From NCBI GenBank assembly GCA_964514105.1, contig CAZEPJ010000018.1, positions 1 through 62,632 of the forward strand: a DNA stretch of 62,632 nt, read 5' to 3'. Shown piece by piece: positions 7,691 to 16,601 of this stretch. Each line of letters starts with the position of its first letter. Position 1 is the first letter of the stretch. The position numbers and the translations under genes are program-made. The notes below the pieces were generated by a model that saw only the letters and a program-made list of their open reading frames with translations, searched no databases and was not told where the DNA came from. The stretch comes from CAZEPJ01 sp964514105. GTDB taxonomy: Bacteria; Desulfobacterota; Desulfocorpusculales; Desulfocorpusculum.

Positions 7691-8662
7691 ATGAAACCCA
7701 AGGTGCTGGTGACCCGGGAGATATTCGATGACGTCCTGGACTACCTTGGCGAGCACTTCCACGTGACGGACAATCAGGCGGACCGGGTCTTGGACCCGGA
7801 AGACCTGGCCCGGCTCCTGGAGGACAAGGACGGGGCCCTCACCAACATCGTGGATCGGATCGACGCCCGGTTGCTCTCCCGCTGCCCGAGGCTCAAGGCG
7901 GTATGCAATGTCGCGGTGGGCTACAACAACATCGATCTGGAGGCATGCAGCCGCGCCGGCGTCATGGCCACCAACACCCCAGGGGTCCTGGACGATACCA
8001 CGGCGGACTTCACCTGGGCCCTGATCCTGGCCGCGGCCCGCCGGTTGGTGGAGTCCGACGCGCATGTGCGGGCCGGCCGATGGAAAGGCTGGTATCTCAA
8101 GCAGTTCCTGGGAACCGATGTGCACCACGCCACCCTGGGGATCCTGGGCTTCGGCCGCATCGGGAAGGGGGTTGCCAGGAGGGCCCTGGGTTTCGACATG
8201 ACCGTCCTCTACCACGATGTGACGAGGGCCGACCCCGAGGCGGAGGCGAGGTGCAACGCCTCGTACGTGGACAAGAAGGAGCTTCTGGCCCGGGCCGACA
8301 TCCTGACCATCCACGTCCCGTACGCCCCCTCCACCCACCATTTGATCGGCGCGGCCGAGCTGACGCAGATGAAGCCCGGGGCTATCCTCATCCACGCGGC
8401 CCGGGGCGGGGTGGTAGACGATGCAGCCCTGGTGGACGCCCTGCGAAGCGGCCGGCTGGCGGCCGCCGGCCTGGACGTCTTCGAGAACGAACCGGCCCTG
8501 AACCCGGCCCTGCTCGCCATGAACAACGTGGTCCTGACCCCACACATCGCCAGCTCATCCCGGGCCACACGCCACGCCATGGCCTTGCTGGCCGCCCGAA
8601 ACCTGGTGGCGGCGCTGACCACCGGCGACCCCCCCAACCTCCTCAATCCCCGATCCCGCTGA
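7691..8662 (+). CDS. D-isomer-specific 2-hydroxyacid dehydrogenase (glyoxylate/hydroxypyruvate reductase-like)
   Basis: 323-residue NAD(P)H-dependent dehydrogenase of the D-2-hydroxyacid family. The Rossmann motif LGILGFGRIGKGVARRALGF is present, followed by the catalytic Arg in HAARGGVVDDAAL, a Glu in the ENEP block, and the His in LTPHIASSSRAT. NVAVGYNNIDLEA and TPGVLDDTTADFTWALIL resemble glyoxylate reductase/D-glycerate dehydrogenase (GyaR/GhrB type). It starts 19 bases after dctM and is probably the intracellular enzyme acting on the transported acid. The exact substrate is not determined. Confidence 0.88.
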   Translation: MKPKVLVTREIFDDVLDYLGEHFHVTDNQADRVLDPEDLARLLEDKDGALTNIVDRIDARLLSRCPRLKAVCNVAVGYNNIDLEACSRAGVMATNTPGVLDDTTADFTWALILAAARRLVESDAHVRAGRWKGWYLKQFLGTDVHHATLGILGFGRIGKGVARRALGFDMTVLYHDVTRADPEAEARCNASYVDKKELLARADILTIHVPYAPSTHHLIGAAELTQMKPGAILIHAARGGVVDDAALVDALRSGRLAAAGLDVFENEPALNPALLAMNNVVLTPHIASSSRATRHAMALLAARNLVAALTTGDPPNLLNPRSR

Positions 8663-8666
8663 CGCC

Positions 8667-9053
8667 ATGGACGAGATCCGGCCCAAGAGACGCCTGAAGG
8701 ATCCGCTGGGGCTGGATGCGGAGTTCCTTCAGGAGATCGCCGAGGCCCTGGGGAACGCAGGGGAGCGGCTGGACCGGGCCATCGGACGGGTGGAGGCGTC
8801 CGCCCGGCGCGTGGGGGATCTGCGCCAGGAGCTGGTGGCGGCCTCAGCCCCCGAGGAGCGTGAGGCCGTCCGCCGGGAGCTTCGAGCCGAACTGCAAAGA
8901 CACGAGGCCCTCCGCCACGAGGCCCTGGAGCAGTATCATTGGTTCCTGGTCCATCGGGAGGCCGTGGGCCTCAGAAATCACAGGATCGTGGCCCAGCAGT
9001 ACCGGGTGCCCGAGGCAATCCGCATGGAGGAAAAGGAGAGCACAAGAGGCTGA
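8667..9053 (+). CDS. Hypothetical protein, helical, 128 residues
   Basis: Begins 4 bases after the hydroxyacid dehydrogenase stop, so it is probably its last operon partner. The 128 residues are rich in Arg, Glu and Ala, and largely helix-forming, with likely coiled-coil character between about residues 15 and 95. A conserved-looking segment QYHWFLVHREAVGLRNHRIV lies near the C-terminus. No signal peptide, metal motif or membrane span is visible, and I do not recognise a family. Tight spacing and codon use like the neighbours support a real gene. Confidence 0.7.
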   Translation: MDEIRPKRRLKDPLGLDAEFLQEIAEALGNAGERLDRAIGRVEASARRVGDLRQELVAASAPEEREAVRRELRAELQRHEALRHEALEQYHWFLVHREAVGLRNHRIVAQQYRVPEAIRMEEKESTRG

Positions 9054-9153
9054 ATCAGGAACGAGCGGAGGGCGCCGAGGCGCCGTCCCCATGCCCCCTC
9101 CCGGAGGCCCACCGGACATCCGCTCCCCAGTCCCGGCCGCCGTCCCCGGGTCT

Positions 9154-11025
9154 TCATCCTTCGACCTCCCGCCCCATGCCTCCCACGTACTGCATGGCGT
9201 CTTCCCCATCGCCCCCCTTGAGCGCCTCCGCGATCCGCTTTGCCAGCGGCCGGGTCATGCCCGGCACCGCGGCCAGTTCCTCCACCCCGGCGTTTCCAAC
9301 GCCCCGCAGGCTCCCGAATCGCTGCAGGAGGCGCCTCCGGCGCACGGGACCCACCCCCGGGATCCGGTCCAGGGCAGAGCGCAGGCGCCTCCTCCCCCGC
9401 CTCCTGCGGTGATGGGTCAGGGCATGGCGGTGGGCCTCGTCCCGCACGTGCTGGAGCAGTCGGAGCAGATGCGCGTCCCGGCCCAGGGGGACGGGCTCCC
9501 TGCGGTTGGCTATGAAGACGCGGTCCTCCGCGGCGACGTGCCGCGGTCCCTCGCGGCCGCGCCCCTTGGCAAGGGCCACGGCCTCCACACCCCGGAGCCC
9601 CATCTCCTCCAGGACGGCCAGGGCCACCCCCAGCTGCCCCTTGCCCCCGTCCATCACCAGAAGGTCGGGGAGATCTCCCGCCTCGTGCCGATGTCTCAGG
9701 TGGCGCCCAAGCAGCTCATACATCATGGCGTAGTCGTCCGCGCCGGCCACGGTCCGGATGTTATAGGACCGATAGGCCCCGCGCTCGGGCAATCCGTCCA
9801 CGAATCGGACCGCCGAGCCCACGGCCTCCTCCCCGCCCAGGGTGGAGATGTCGAACCCCTCCAGGACCCGGGGAGCGCGGGTGAGCCGAAGACTCTCTCC
9901 CAGTCGAGCCGCCATGCCCCGTACGTCCTGTGAGCCCCCGTGGACGCTCAGGGCATTCTGCCGGGCCATCTCCAAGAGACCCCGGGCCTGGCCCCTCAGG
10001 GGGCGGCGGATCCGCACCCGGCGGCCGGCCCGCTCCGTCAGCCACTGTTCCAGGAGGGGGCCATCGGCTCCGGGATCCGTGGGAACGAGGATTTCCCGGG
10101 GTATGGCCCTTTGGGCGTGGTAGAACAGCTTGAGGAAGGAGACCACCACTTCTCCGTCATCCAGGGGGGTGGGCCTCAGGGGGAAGGTGATCCCCTCCGA
10201 GACCTTTCCCTTTCGCATTCGGAGCAGCACCAGGGTCCCCCCTTCCTCCACCCGGTGCAGGCCCAGGGCATCTTGGTCGGAGCCGAGCAACGCCACGGCC
10301 CGCTGCCCCTCGACGGTCCGCTCCACCTCCCGCCGCTGGTCGCGGATGCGGGCGGCTTCCTCGAATCTGAGGTCCCGGGCCGCGGCCTCCATGCGCTCCT
10401 CCAGGAGCCGAAGGAGCTGCCTGGACTTGCCCTGGAGGAGGAGAATGGCCTCCTGGACCCGGGCCCCGTATTCCTCCCGGCTCACCTTCCCGAGGCACAC
10501 GCCGGCGCATCGCCCCATCTGGTGGTTGAGGCAGGTGCGCGTTGTGCGGCCCCATTGGGAGTCCGTGCAGGTCCTGAGCCCCATGTATCGCTGGAGCAGG
10601 CGGAGCGTCTGGCGCACGGCCCGGCTGGAGTCATACGGCCCGAAGTAGAGTGCCCGGTCCCTGTGGGGGCGGCGAACCAGTCCTAGCCTGGGAAAGGGAT
10701 GAGATGGGTCGATGCGGACGTGGAAGAAGCTCTTGTCGTCCCGGAAACGGACGTTGTACCGGGGATGAAGGCTCTGGATGAGGCTGTTCTCGAGGATCAA
10801 GGCCTCCTTCTCGGAGGCCGTCACCACCCACTCGATCTCCTCGATGCGGGGGAGCAAAAACGGGACCAGGGGCCGCCCATCTCCTCCTTCCCGGAAGTAC
10901 GATCGAACCCGGCTGCGGAGGTCCACGGCCTTGCCCACGTACAGGACCTTGCCCTGGGCGTCCTTCATGACATAGACGCCGGGGTGCCGGGGGATATCGC
11001 CGAGCTTACGCCGGTCGTAGCTCAT
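9154..11025 (-). CDS. uvrC: Excinuclease ABC subunit C (UvrC)
   Basis: Nucleotide-excision-repair nuclease, 623 residues. It makes the 3' and 5' incisions around lesions marked by UvrAB. The N-terminal GIY-YIG nuclease is clear (RHPGVYVMKDAQGKVLYVGKA). A Cys-rich region follows (CLNHQMGRCAGVC), then a UVR motif near residues 200-235. The RNase H-like domain carries the FDISTLGGEEAVGSAV and LLVMDGGKGQLG blocks, and a C-terminal helix-hairpin-helix pair begins at LDRIPGVGPVRRRRLLQRFG. The start is set at MSYDRRKL; the upstream extension lacks family similarity. It converges with the preceding operon. Confidence 0.96.
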   Translation of the reverse strand: MSYDRRKLGDIPRHPGVYVMKDAQGKVLYVGKAVDLRSRVRSYFREGGDGRPLVPFLLPRIEEIEWVVTASEKEALILENSLIQSLHPRYNVRFRDDKSFFHVRIDPSHPFPRLGLVRRPHRDRALYFGPYDSSRAVRQTLRLLQRYMGLRTCTDSQWGRTTRTCLNHQMGRCAGVCLGKVSREEYGARVQEAILLLQGKSRQLLRLLEERMEAAARDLRFEEAARIRDQRREVERTVEGQRAVALLGSDQDALGLHRVEEGGTLVLLRMRKGKVSEGITFPLRPTPLDDGEVVVSFLKLFYHAQRAIPREILVPTDPGADGPLLEQWLTERAGRRVRIRRPLRGQARGLLEMARQNALSVHGGSQDVRGMAARLGESLRLTRAPRVLEGFDISTLGGEEAVGSAVRFVDGLPERGAYRSYNIRTVAGADDYAMMYELLGRHLRHRHEAGDLPDLLVMDGGKGQLGVALAVLEEMGLRGVEAVALAKGRGREGPRHVAAEDRVFIANRREPVPLGRDAHLLRLLQHVRDEAHRHALTHHRRRRGRRRLRSALDRIPGVGPVRRRRLLQRFGSLRGVGNAGVEELAAVPGMTRPLAKRIAEALKGGDGEDAMQYVGGMGREVEG

Positions 11026-11105
11026 GGGGTATCCATGGCCGTGCGTGGGGTCCACGCCCCACGGCCCCTCGTCCGTGGCCAAACCCCGGTCGCCCCACGT
11101 CCCCT

Positions 11106-11130
11106 GCCCCCCCCGTGAAGGGGGAGGGGC
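11106..11130 (-). repeat. G/C hairpin downstream of glcF
   Basis: An inverted repeat of a C-run (11106-11114) and GGGGGAGGGGC (11120-11130) around GTGAA, in the 120 bases between the glcF stop and the uvrC start. It lacks a U-tract, so it is a weak candidate terminator or RNA-processing element for the glcD-glcF transcript. Confidence 0.35.
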
Positions 11131-11145
11131 CCACGGACGCGCGAC

Positions 11146-12492
11146 TCACCCGGCCCCCAACGCCATGGCCATCAGTTGAACGGGGTGAACCACCGCGATG
11201 GCCCGCCGAGGGTCCAGGTGGGCGGAGATGGTGAGGCGGCAGCCGGGGCAACCCGTGGCCACCCATTGGGTCCCCGTGGCGTGGATTGCCTCGACCTTGC
11301 GCCGGGTGATGCCGGCCGACAGGTCCGGATACTCCACCTGAAACGAGCCCCCACCCCCGCAGCAAGCGTCGGCCCCTTCCATTTCCAAGAACTGGACGTT
11401 GGGCAACCTCCGGAGCATGCGCCGGGGGGCGAGGCCCACACCCTGACCCTTGAGCAGGTGGCACGGGTCGTGGTAGGTCACGCGCACACGCTCGGCCGCT
11501 GCGGAGGGTTCTGGAAGCCATTCCTCGTGCTCTCCCACAAAGGCCATCACGTCGCGGGTCTTGGCGGCCAGCATCTCGGCGCCAGCCAGGAGGGTGTCGT
11601 CCACCGGCCCGCCCAGATCCCGCAGCTCCCGGAGCAGGTGGCTATACTCCCTGCGCAAAGCGACCCCGCACGTGGCGCAGTCCACGATCACCGCATCCGC
11701 CTCTTCCCGGGCGAAGCGCTCCACCGTGTCTCCGATGCATCCCAGCGCCGCCTCCCTTTCCCCCGACAGAAAGATGGGCACGCCGCAGCAGCCCTGGTTC
11801 CGGGGCACGTGGACCTCCACGCCCATGGCCGGCAGGACCGACAGGACGGCCCGCCCCACGTCCCCATAGAGGTAGTTGGTGGCGCAGCCGTGGAAGTACA
11901 GGACCTTGGCCCGCACCGCCCCCCTGGGCCTGACCCGCTCCGGGGCCTCCCGAGAAAAGGGCGTGGGGTTGAGGGGTGGAACCCTCTCCAGGGGCAGGTT
12001 TCCCGCGCTCCGGCCATCCTCCAGCCATCGCCCGAACATGGCCCGGGCCCAGCGGCCCATGCGCGCCGATCCGGCGGTCATCCAGGGGCGGGATAGGATC
12101 TGAAAGAGCACCTTTTTCCGCCAATCCGTGCCGTGCCGCTGGGCCGCCCGCCATCGCAGCCCCGAGAAGAGCTGATCTCCGTGCACCCCGCTGGGACAGG
12201 CGGCGACGCAGGACCCGCACATCAGGCACTGGGCGAGGATCTCCTTCATCCGGGGGGAGAGCTCCAGGTTGCCGGCCAGGGCGTGCCTGGCCAGCTGCAC
12301 CTTGCCCCGAGGGCTCCCCGATTCCACCAGGAGCTCGTTGTACACCGGACAGGCGGCCATGCACAGCCCGCACTTGTTGCAGTGGAAGATGTTCTCGGCC
12401 GTCCGCTCGCTGAGAAGGGGTTGGGTCCGCACGCTCGTCCATCCTTCTTGGGTGCATGGTTCGGCATTGAGCTGGAAGGCCATGGGTCCCAT
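11146..12492 (-). CDS. glcF: Glycolate-oxidase-type iron-sulfur subunit (GlcF-like)
   Basis: 448-residue electron-transfer subunit of a membrane-associated hydroxyacid oxidase. Two 4Fe-4S ferredoxin motifs are present near the N-terminus (CNKCGLCMAACP and CLMCGSCVAACP). Two CCG domains follow, with the pattern NQGCCGVP in the first and ADACCGGGGSF plus CPGC in the second. It lies 44 bases after the FAD subunit gene on the same strand, the usual glcD-glcF order, so electrons from substrate oxidation probably pass through it to quinone. Lactate or another 2-hydroxyacid is as likely a substrate as glycolate. Start 12492 or 12483. Confidence 0.9.
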   Translation of the reverse strand: MGPMAFQLNAEPCTQEGWTSVRTQPLLSERTAENIFHCNKCGLCMAACPVYNELLVESGSPRGKVQLARHALAGNLELSPRMKEILAQCLMCGSCVAACPSGVHGDQLFSGLRWRAAQRHGTDWRKKVLFQILSRPWMTAGSARMGRWARAMFGRWLEDGRSAGNLPLERVPPLNPTPFSREAPERVRPRGAVRAKVLYFHGCATNYLYGDVGRAVLSVLPAMGVEVHVPRNQGCCGVPIFLSGEREAALGCIGDTVERFAREEADAVIVDCATCGVALRREYSHLLRELRDLGGPVDDTLLAGAEMLAAKTRDVMAFVGEHEEWLPEPSAAAERVRVTYHDPCHLLKGQGVGLAPRRMLRRLPNVQFLEMEGADACCGGGGSFQVEYPDLSAGITRRKVEAIHATGTQWVATGCPGCRLTISAHLDPRRAIAVVHPVQLMAMALGAG

Positions 12493-12536
12493 AAGACCTA
12501 TGGGACGGATGGCTCAATCCCACCGTCCGATGCCAA

Positions 12537-13907
12537 TCAAACAAACTTCCCCGGATTGAGGATGCCCGTCGGGTCAAGGGCCTGCTTGATCTGGCGCATG
12601 ACCTCCCGCGTCTCCTCGCCCATCACGAGGGGGAGGAACTCTTCCTTGGCCAGGCCGATGCCATGCTCCCCGGAGAGCGTTCCTCCCAAGGCCGCGGCCC
12701 GCTGGAACATCTCCCGGCTGGCCGCCTCGATGCGGTTCCATTCGTCCGGATCCCGGCGGTCCCCCAAGAGCAGGGGATGCATGTTGCCGTCCCCCGCATG
12801 GGCCAGGACCCCCACGAGCACGTTGTGCCTCCGGGCGATGGCCACGGTGTCGCGCACCATGGTGGGCAGCTGACTCACCGGCACCGTCACGTCCTCCACG
12901 ATGCAGTTGGGCCTGGCCCGGGCCATGACACCGAAGGCGCTCCGCCTGGCCACCCAGAGCAGTTGATCCTCCTCGTCGGTGTGAGAAACGCGCACCTCGG
13001 CTGCGCCATGCTCCCTGCAGAACCGGGCGATGCGCTCCACCTGACCGGACACCGTGGCCGCCTCGCCGTCCACCTGGATCAGAAGGAGCCCTTCCGCGTC
13101 CCGAGGGAGGCCGATCCCGTGGGAGTCCTCGATGAGGTTGAGCACCACCGAGTCCATGAGCTCCAGTGCCACGGGCACGATGCCCGCCCCCATGATCTTG
13201 GCCACGGTCTCTCCCGCCCCGTCCAGATCGTGGAACACGGCCTGGATGCTTCGCTGGGTCTGGGGCTTGGGCACGAGCTTCACGGTGATCTCCGTGATGA
13301 TCCCCAGAGTCCCTTCGGACCCGCAGAACAGGCCCGTCAGGTCATAGCCCGTGACGTTCTTCACGGTGCGCCCCCCGGTGCGGATCACCCGGCCGTCGGC
13401 CAAGACCACGGTCAGCCCCAGGAGGTAGTCCCGAGTCACCCCATACTTGACGCCCCGGGGCCCGCCGGCATTCTCGGCCACGTTCCCGCCCATGGTGGAC
13501 ACGTTGAGGGAGGCGGGGTCGGGCGGGTAGAACAGCCCCATCCGGGCGGCCGCCGCCTGGAGATGCGCGTTGATCACTCCGGGCTGGACCACGGCGTAGC
13601 GGTCGGCCGGGTTGATCTCGAGGATGCGGTTCATGCGTGTGAAGGCCAGGACCAGCCCGCCCCGGATGGCCACGCTCCCGCCCACGATGTTGGTCCCGGC
13701 GCCCCGTGCGGTCACGGGGATCCCCTCCCTGCGGGCGACCTTCATGACCTCCGATACCTGCTCGGTGGCCGTGGGCAGGAGGACCGCCTCGGGCCTGGCC
13801 TCGGCGGTGAATGCGTCGTACGAGTAGTTGACGAGATCCTCGGGCTGGTCGAGGAAACTCCCAACGCCGACGATCTTCCGGAGTTCCGTTGCCACACGTT
13901 CGTCCAT
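12537..13907 (-). CDS. glcD: FAD-linked hydroxyacid oxidase/dehydrogenase (GlcD-like)
   Basis: 456-residue flavoprotein of the FAD_binding_4/FAD-oxidase_C family (glycolate oxidase GlcD, D-lactate dehydrogenase). The PP-loop FAD-binding domain fills about residues 35-215 (VTARGAGTNIVGGSVAIRGG). The C-terminal domain carries the metal/substrate motif HAGDGNMHPLLLGD and ends in the typical QALDPTGILNPGKF. The ATG at 13907 is preferred over the GTG at 13916 because GGGGTGAG is then correctly spaced. It pairs with GlcF downstream; no GlcE gene is present, so the oxidase has two subunits here. Confidence 0.92.
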   Translation of the reverse strand: MDERVATELRKIVGVGSFLDQPEDLVNYSYDAFTAEARPEAVLLPTATEQVSEVMKVARREGIPVTARGAGTNIVGGSVAIRGGLVLAFTRMNRILEINPADRYAVVQPGVINAHLQAAAARMGLFYPPDPASLNVSTMGGNVAENAGGPRGVKYGVTRDYLLGLTVVLADGRVIRTGGRTVKNVTGYDLTGLFCGSEGTLGIITEITVKLVPKPQTQRSIQAVFHDLDGAGETVAKIMGAGIVPVALELMDSVVLNLIEDSHGIGLPRDAEGLLLIQVDGEAATVSGQVERIARFCREHGAAEVRVSHTDEEDQLLWVARRSAFGVMARARPNCIVEDVTVPVSQLPTMVRDTVAIARRHNVLVGVLAHAGDGNMHPLLLGDRRDPDEWNRIEAASREMFQRAAALGGTLSGEHGIGLAKEEFLPLVMGEETREVMRQIKQALDPTGILNPGKFV

Positions 13908-14018
13908 CACGGCCACTCACCCCGATCCCGGGCGGATTTCGCCCTCCGGTATGCCCTGCCGGTCCCAGGACGCGTGAGAACCACACAGGTCCGACAGCCC
14001 GTGCTCCAGTCTACGGCA

Positions 14019-14031
14019 TTTTGGGACAAAA
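14019..14031. promoter_or_regulatory. Candidate operator between glcD and the sugar-acid kinase gene
   Basis: TTTTGGGACAAAA, a perfect inverted repeat with a 3-base centre, in the 313-base divergent region between glcD and the kinase gene. It falls between weak minus-strand -10 (TAGACT, 14013-14008) and -35 (TTGGTT, 14035-14030) hexamers. No regulator gene is adjacent. The rest of the region holds only the forward promoter and leader of the kinase gene. Confidence 0.35.
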
Positions 14032-14078
14032 CCAAACACGAATGGCTCGGGCCGGACCAGCCCCATGGTGAGCTTCGG

Positions 14079-14108
14079 TTGACAAGCCGCCCCTCCCGCC
14101 CATAGCAT
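14079..14108 (+). promoter_or_regulatory. Candidate promoter of the kinase-PdxA2 pair
   Basis: TTGACA (14079-14084), an 18-base spacer, then TAGCAT (14103-14108). The -35 is consensus and the -10 matches 4 of 6. The kinase ATG lies about 110 bases downstream. Confidence 0.45.
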
Positions 14109-14220
14109 GACAAGAATGGGGGAAGCGGCCGGCAGTAGACTCTGGGCGCGTCTTCGACCTTCATGGGTGATTCCCTCGCCGAGACGATTCCTGCCCCGCG
14201 GGGCATACGAGGATCTCGGC

Positions 14221-15498
14221 ATGCTGAACATAGCCGTCATTGCCGATGACCTCACCGGGGCGGGGGATGCAGGGGTCCAGTTCCTGGGACACACCCCGCG
14301 CATGGTCCTCGTCCCTCACCAGCGCCTGCTGGGACCCGCTGGCCTCCCCGCCTGTTCGGGTCTGGCCCTTCACACGGACTCCCGGTCCCTTGGGCCTGCG
14401 GAGGCTTCCAGACGCTTGCGCCGCGTGGGCGAAGCCCTCGGGAAGCTGACCCCGCGGCTCGCCTTCAAGAAAGTGGATTCCTGTCTCCGGGGCAATCCGG
14501 GCGCGGAGACCGAGGCGTTGTTGGAGGCTTTGGGCGCCCCGCTCAGCGTGGTCGCCCCCGCATTCCCCGCCATGGGACGAACCACTCGGCAGGGAGTTCA
14601 CCTCATCCACGGGGTGCCCGTGTCCGACACCGAGATGGGGCGCGACTCCTCGGCCCCCGTCGAGGAGTCCCGGCTCCCCCTCCTCATGGGCCGTCAGTGC
14701 CGCGATCCGGTGCTCCACGTGGGGCTCCAAACCATCCGGGAGGGTGGCACGGTACTGGCCCGAGAGGTCGCCAGGCTGATGGAGCAGGGGGCCCGCCATC
14801 TGACCTTCGATGCGGAAGATCAGCTGGATCTGGATCGCATCGCGGCCCTGGGCCTGGGCATGGGGGCCCTCCTGGTGGGATCCGCAGGATTGGCCCGGGG
14901 GGTGGCCGGGGCCCTGGGCCCGGCCCCCGTTGCCCCTTTGGCGGCGAACGGGCCCAACCGATGCCGCCCAGGCCACCACCTCCTGGTCTGCGGCTCCCTC
15001 TCGTCGAGATCCCGCGCCCAGGTGGCGGCCCTGGCCTCGGTTCGCGGTGTTCGGGTGATCCAGGCCCCGGCGGCGGCCTTGGCAGACCCCGGGCAGACGA
15101 ACCGGCTCGGGGAACTGGCCCGGCAACTGCTGGATGCCCTGGACGAGGGGGATCTGGCGGTGACCACCGAGGGCGAAGCATGGCCGGGACCGGGGGAGGC
15201 CCCAGCAGGGACCGGGCCCGGGGACGTGGCGGCCGGCCTGGGGGCCCTGGTGGCGGAGGTGGCGACAGGGGCCTTCCTGGCCAGCCTGTTTCTCACGGGG
15301 GGAGACACGGCCCGGGCCGTGCTCCATGCCATGGGTTCGGGGGCCATCCGCCTGTGCGGGGAGATCCTTCCCGGGATGGTCCTGGGGACGGTAATGGAGG
15401 GCCCGCACATGGGGCTTCCCGTGGTGACCAAGGCCGGGGCCTTCGGGGGGGAAGACGCCCTCGTGCGCTGGCACGACCATTGGTTTGGCGAGGCGTGA
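14221..15498 (+). CDS. Four-carbon acid sugar kinase family protein (DtnK/OtnK/YgbK type, DUF1537)
   Basis: 425-residue ATP-dependent kinase of the family that phosphorylates D-threonate, D-/L-erythronate or related C3-C4 sugar acids. The N-terminal domain starts with the hallmark IADDLTGAGDAGVQF (usually IADDLTGANDTG). The C-terminal nucleotide-binding domain has LFLTGGDTARAVL and VVTKAGAFGGEDAL. The start at 14221 places the hallmark at residue 7. It is followed by a pdxA-like gene; in characterised threonate/erythronate pathways the kinase product is oxidised by a PdxA2 enzyme to dihydroxyacetone phosphate. Substrate within the family is not resolved. Confidence 0.88.
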   Translation: MLNIAVIADDLTGAGDAGVQFLGHTPRMVLVPHQRLLGPAGLPACSGLALHTDSRSLGPAEASRRLRRVGEALGKLTPRLAFKKVDSCLRGNPGAETEALLEALGAPLSVVAPAFPAMGRTTRQGVHLIHGVPVSDTEMGRDSSAPVEESRLPLLMGRQCRDPVLHVGLQTIREGGTVLAREVARLMEQGARHLTFDAEDQLDLDRIAALGLGMGALLVGSAGLARGVAGALGPAPVAPLAANGPNRCRPGHHLLVCGSLSSRSRAQVAALASVRGVRVIQAPAAALADPGQTNRLGELARQLLDALDEGDLAVTTEGEAWPGPGEAPAGTGPGDVAAGLGALVAEVATGAFLASLFLTGGDTARAVLHAMGSGAIRLCGEILPGMVLGTVMEGPHMGLPVVTKAGAFGGEDALVRWHDHWFGEA

Positions 15499-15548
15499 TT
15501 CGTGTTCCCCCAAATGAGACGGGGGGGGCGGCATGGGAGGGCGGCGGC

Positions 15549-16583
15549 ATGGACCGGGATGATCGTCCCATCCTGGGGATCTCCGTGGGGGATCCCGGCG
15601 GCATCGGACCCGAGGTCACGGCCAAGGCCCTGGCCCTTTCCGAGATCTACGAGATCTGCCGCCCCGTGGTGGTCTCAGACCGCCGGGTCATGGACGACGT
15701 GATGCGCTTCACGGGCCTCCCCCTGGCGATCCATCCCGTGGACGCCCCGGGGCAGGGGCGCTTCGCCCACGGCACACTGGACGTGCTTCACGTGGAGACC
15801 CTCCCCCCAGGGGGCATTCGATACAAGGAGGTGACGGCGGCTCAAGGAGAAGCGTCCTTCAGATACGTGGAGCGGGTCATCCGCCTGGCCTTGGCCGGGG
15901 AGATTCACGGCACGGTGACGGGTCCCATCAACAAGGCCGCCATCCACCTCGCCGGCCATCGGTTCGCCGGTCACACGGAGATATATGCCAGCCTCACGGG
16001 GGCCAGCGATTACGCCATGATGCTCGCCGAGAAGGCCTTCCGGGTCGTCCACGTCTCCACCCACGTGAGCCTCCGGGAGGCGTGCGACCGGGTGAAGGCC
16101 GAGCGGATCGTCCGGGTCATCCACCTCACCCACGAGGCGCTGGTCAAGCTGGGCATCTCGGCCCCCCGCATCGGTGTGGCCGGCCTCAACCCCCACGGCG
16201 GCGAGGGGGGGCTCTTCGGACGGGAGGAACTCGAGGAGATCATCCCGGCGGTCAGGGAGGCGACTCGACTGGGCAAATGCGTGGAGGGTCCCATCCCCGC
16301 CGATACGGTCTTTTCCAAGATGCGCGGGGGAATGTATGACGCGGTGGTCGTCATGTACCATGACCAGGGGCATATCCCCGTCAAGCTGGTGGGCTTCGAG
16401 TACGATGCCGACACCGGCACATGGGGCGCCATGGCGGGGGTCAACGTCACCTTGGGGCTCCCCATCGTGCGGACCTCGGTGGACCATGGAACTGCCTTGG
16501 GCAAGGCGGGCGAAGGGCGGGCAAACCCCCAGTCCATGATCGAGGCCATTCGCATGGCGTCGCGCCTGGCCGGGCCTTCCTAG
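15549..16583 (+). CDS. PdxA-family 4-phospho-hydroxyacid dehydrogenase (probably PdxA2 type)
   Basis: 344-residue NAD-dependent, metal-requiring dehydrogenase related to 4-hydroxythreonine-4-phosphate dehydrogenase. Visible family residues are GDPGGIGPEVTAKAL near the N-terminus, GHTEIYA, GLNPHGGEGGLFG and MYHDQGHIPVK, which supply the metal-binding histidines and aspartate. True PdxA serves vitamin B6 synthesis, but genes paired with a DUF1537 kinase usually encode PdxA2, which converts 4-phospho-threonate or 4-phospho-erythronate to DHAP and CO2. The pairing here, 50 bases after the kinase, favours the catabolic role (inference). Confidence 0.88.
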   Translation: MDRDDRPILGISVGDPGGIGPEVTAKALALSEIYEICRPVVVSDRRVMDDVMRFTGLPLAIHPVDAPGQGRFAHGTLDVLHVETLPPGGIRYKEVTAAQGEASFRYVERVIRLALAGEIHGTVTGPINKAAIHLAGHRFAGHTEIYASLTGASDYAMMLAEKAFRVVHVSTHVSLREACDRVKAERIVRVIHLTHEALVKLGISAPRIGVAGLNPHGGEGGLFGREELEEIIPAVREATRLGKCVEGPIPADTVFSKMRGGMYDAVVVMYHDQGHIPVKLVGFEYDADTGTWGAMAGVNVTLGLPIVRTSVDHGTALGKAGEGRANPQSMIEAIRMASRLAGPS

Positions 16584-16601
16584 TGCGGATGTTGCAAAGC
16601 C

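Noticed and set aside
13907..13916. GTG at 13916 as the glcD start
   Set aside because: The G-rich ribosome site abuts it with no spacing; the ATG at 13907 is correctly spaced.
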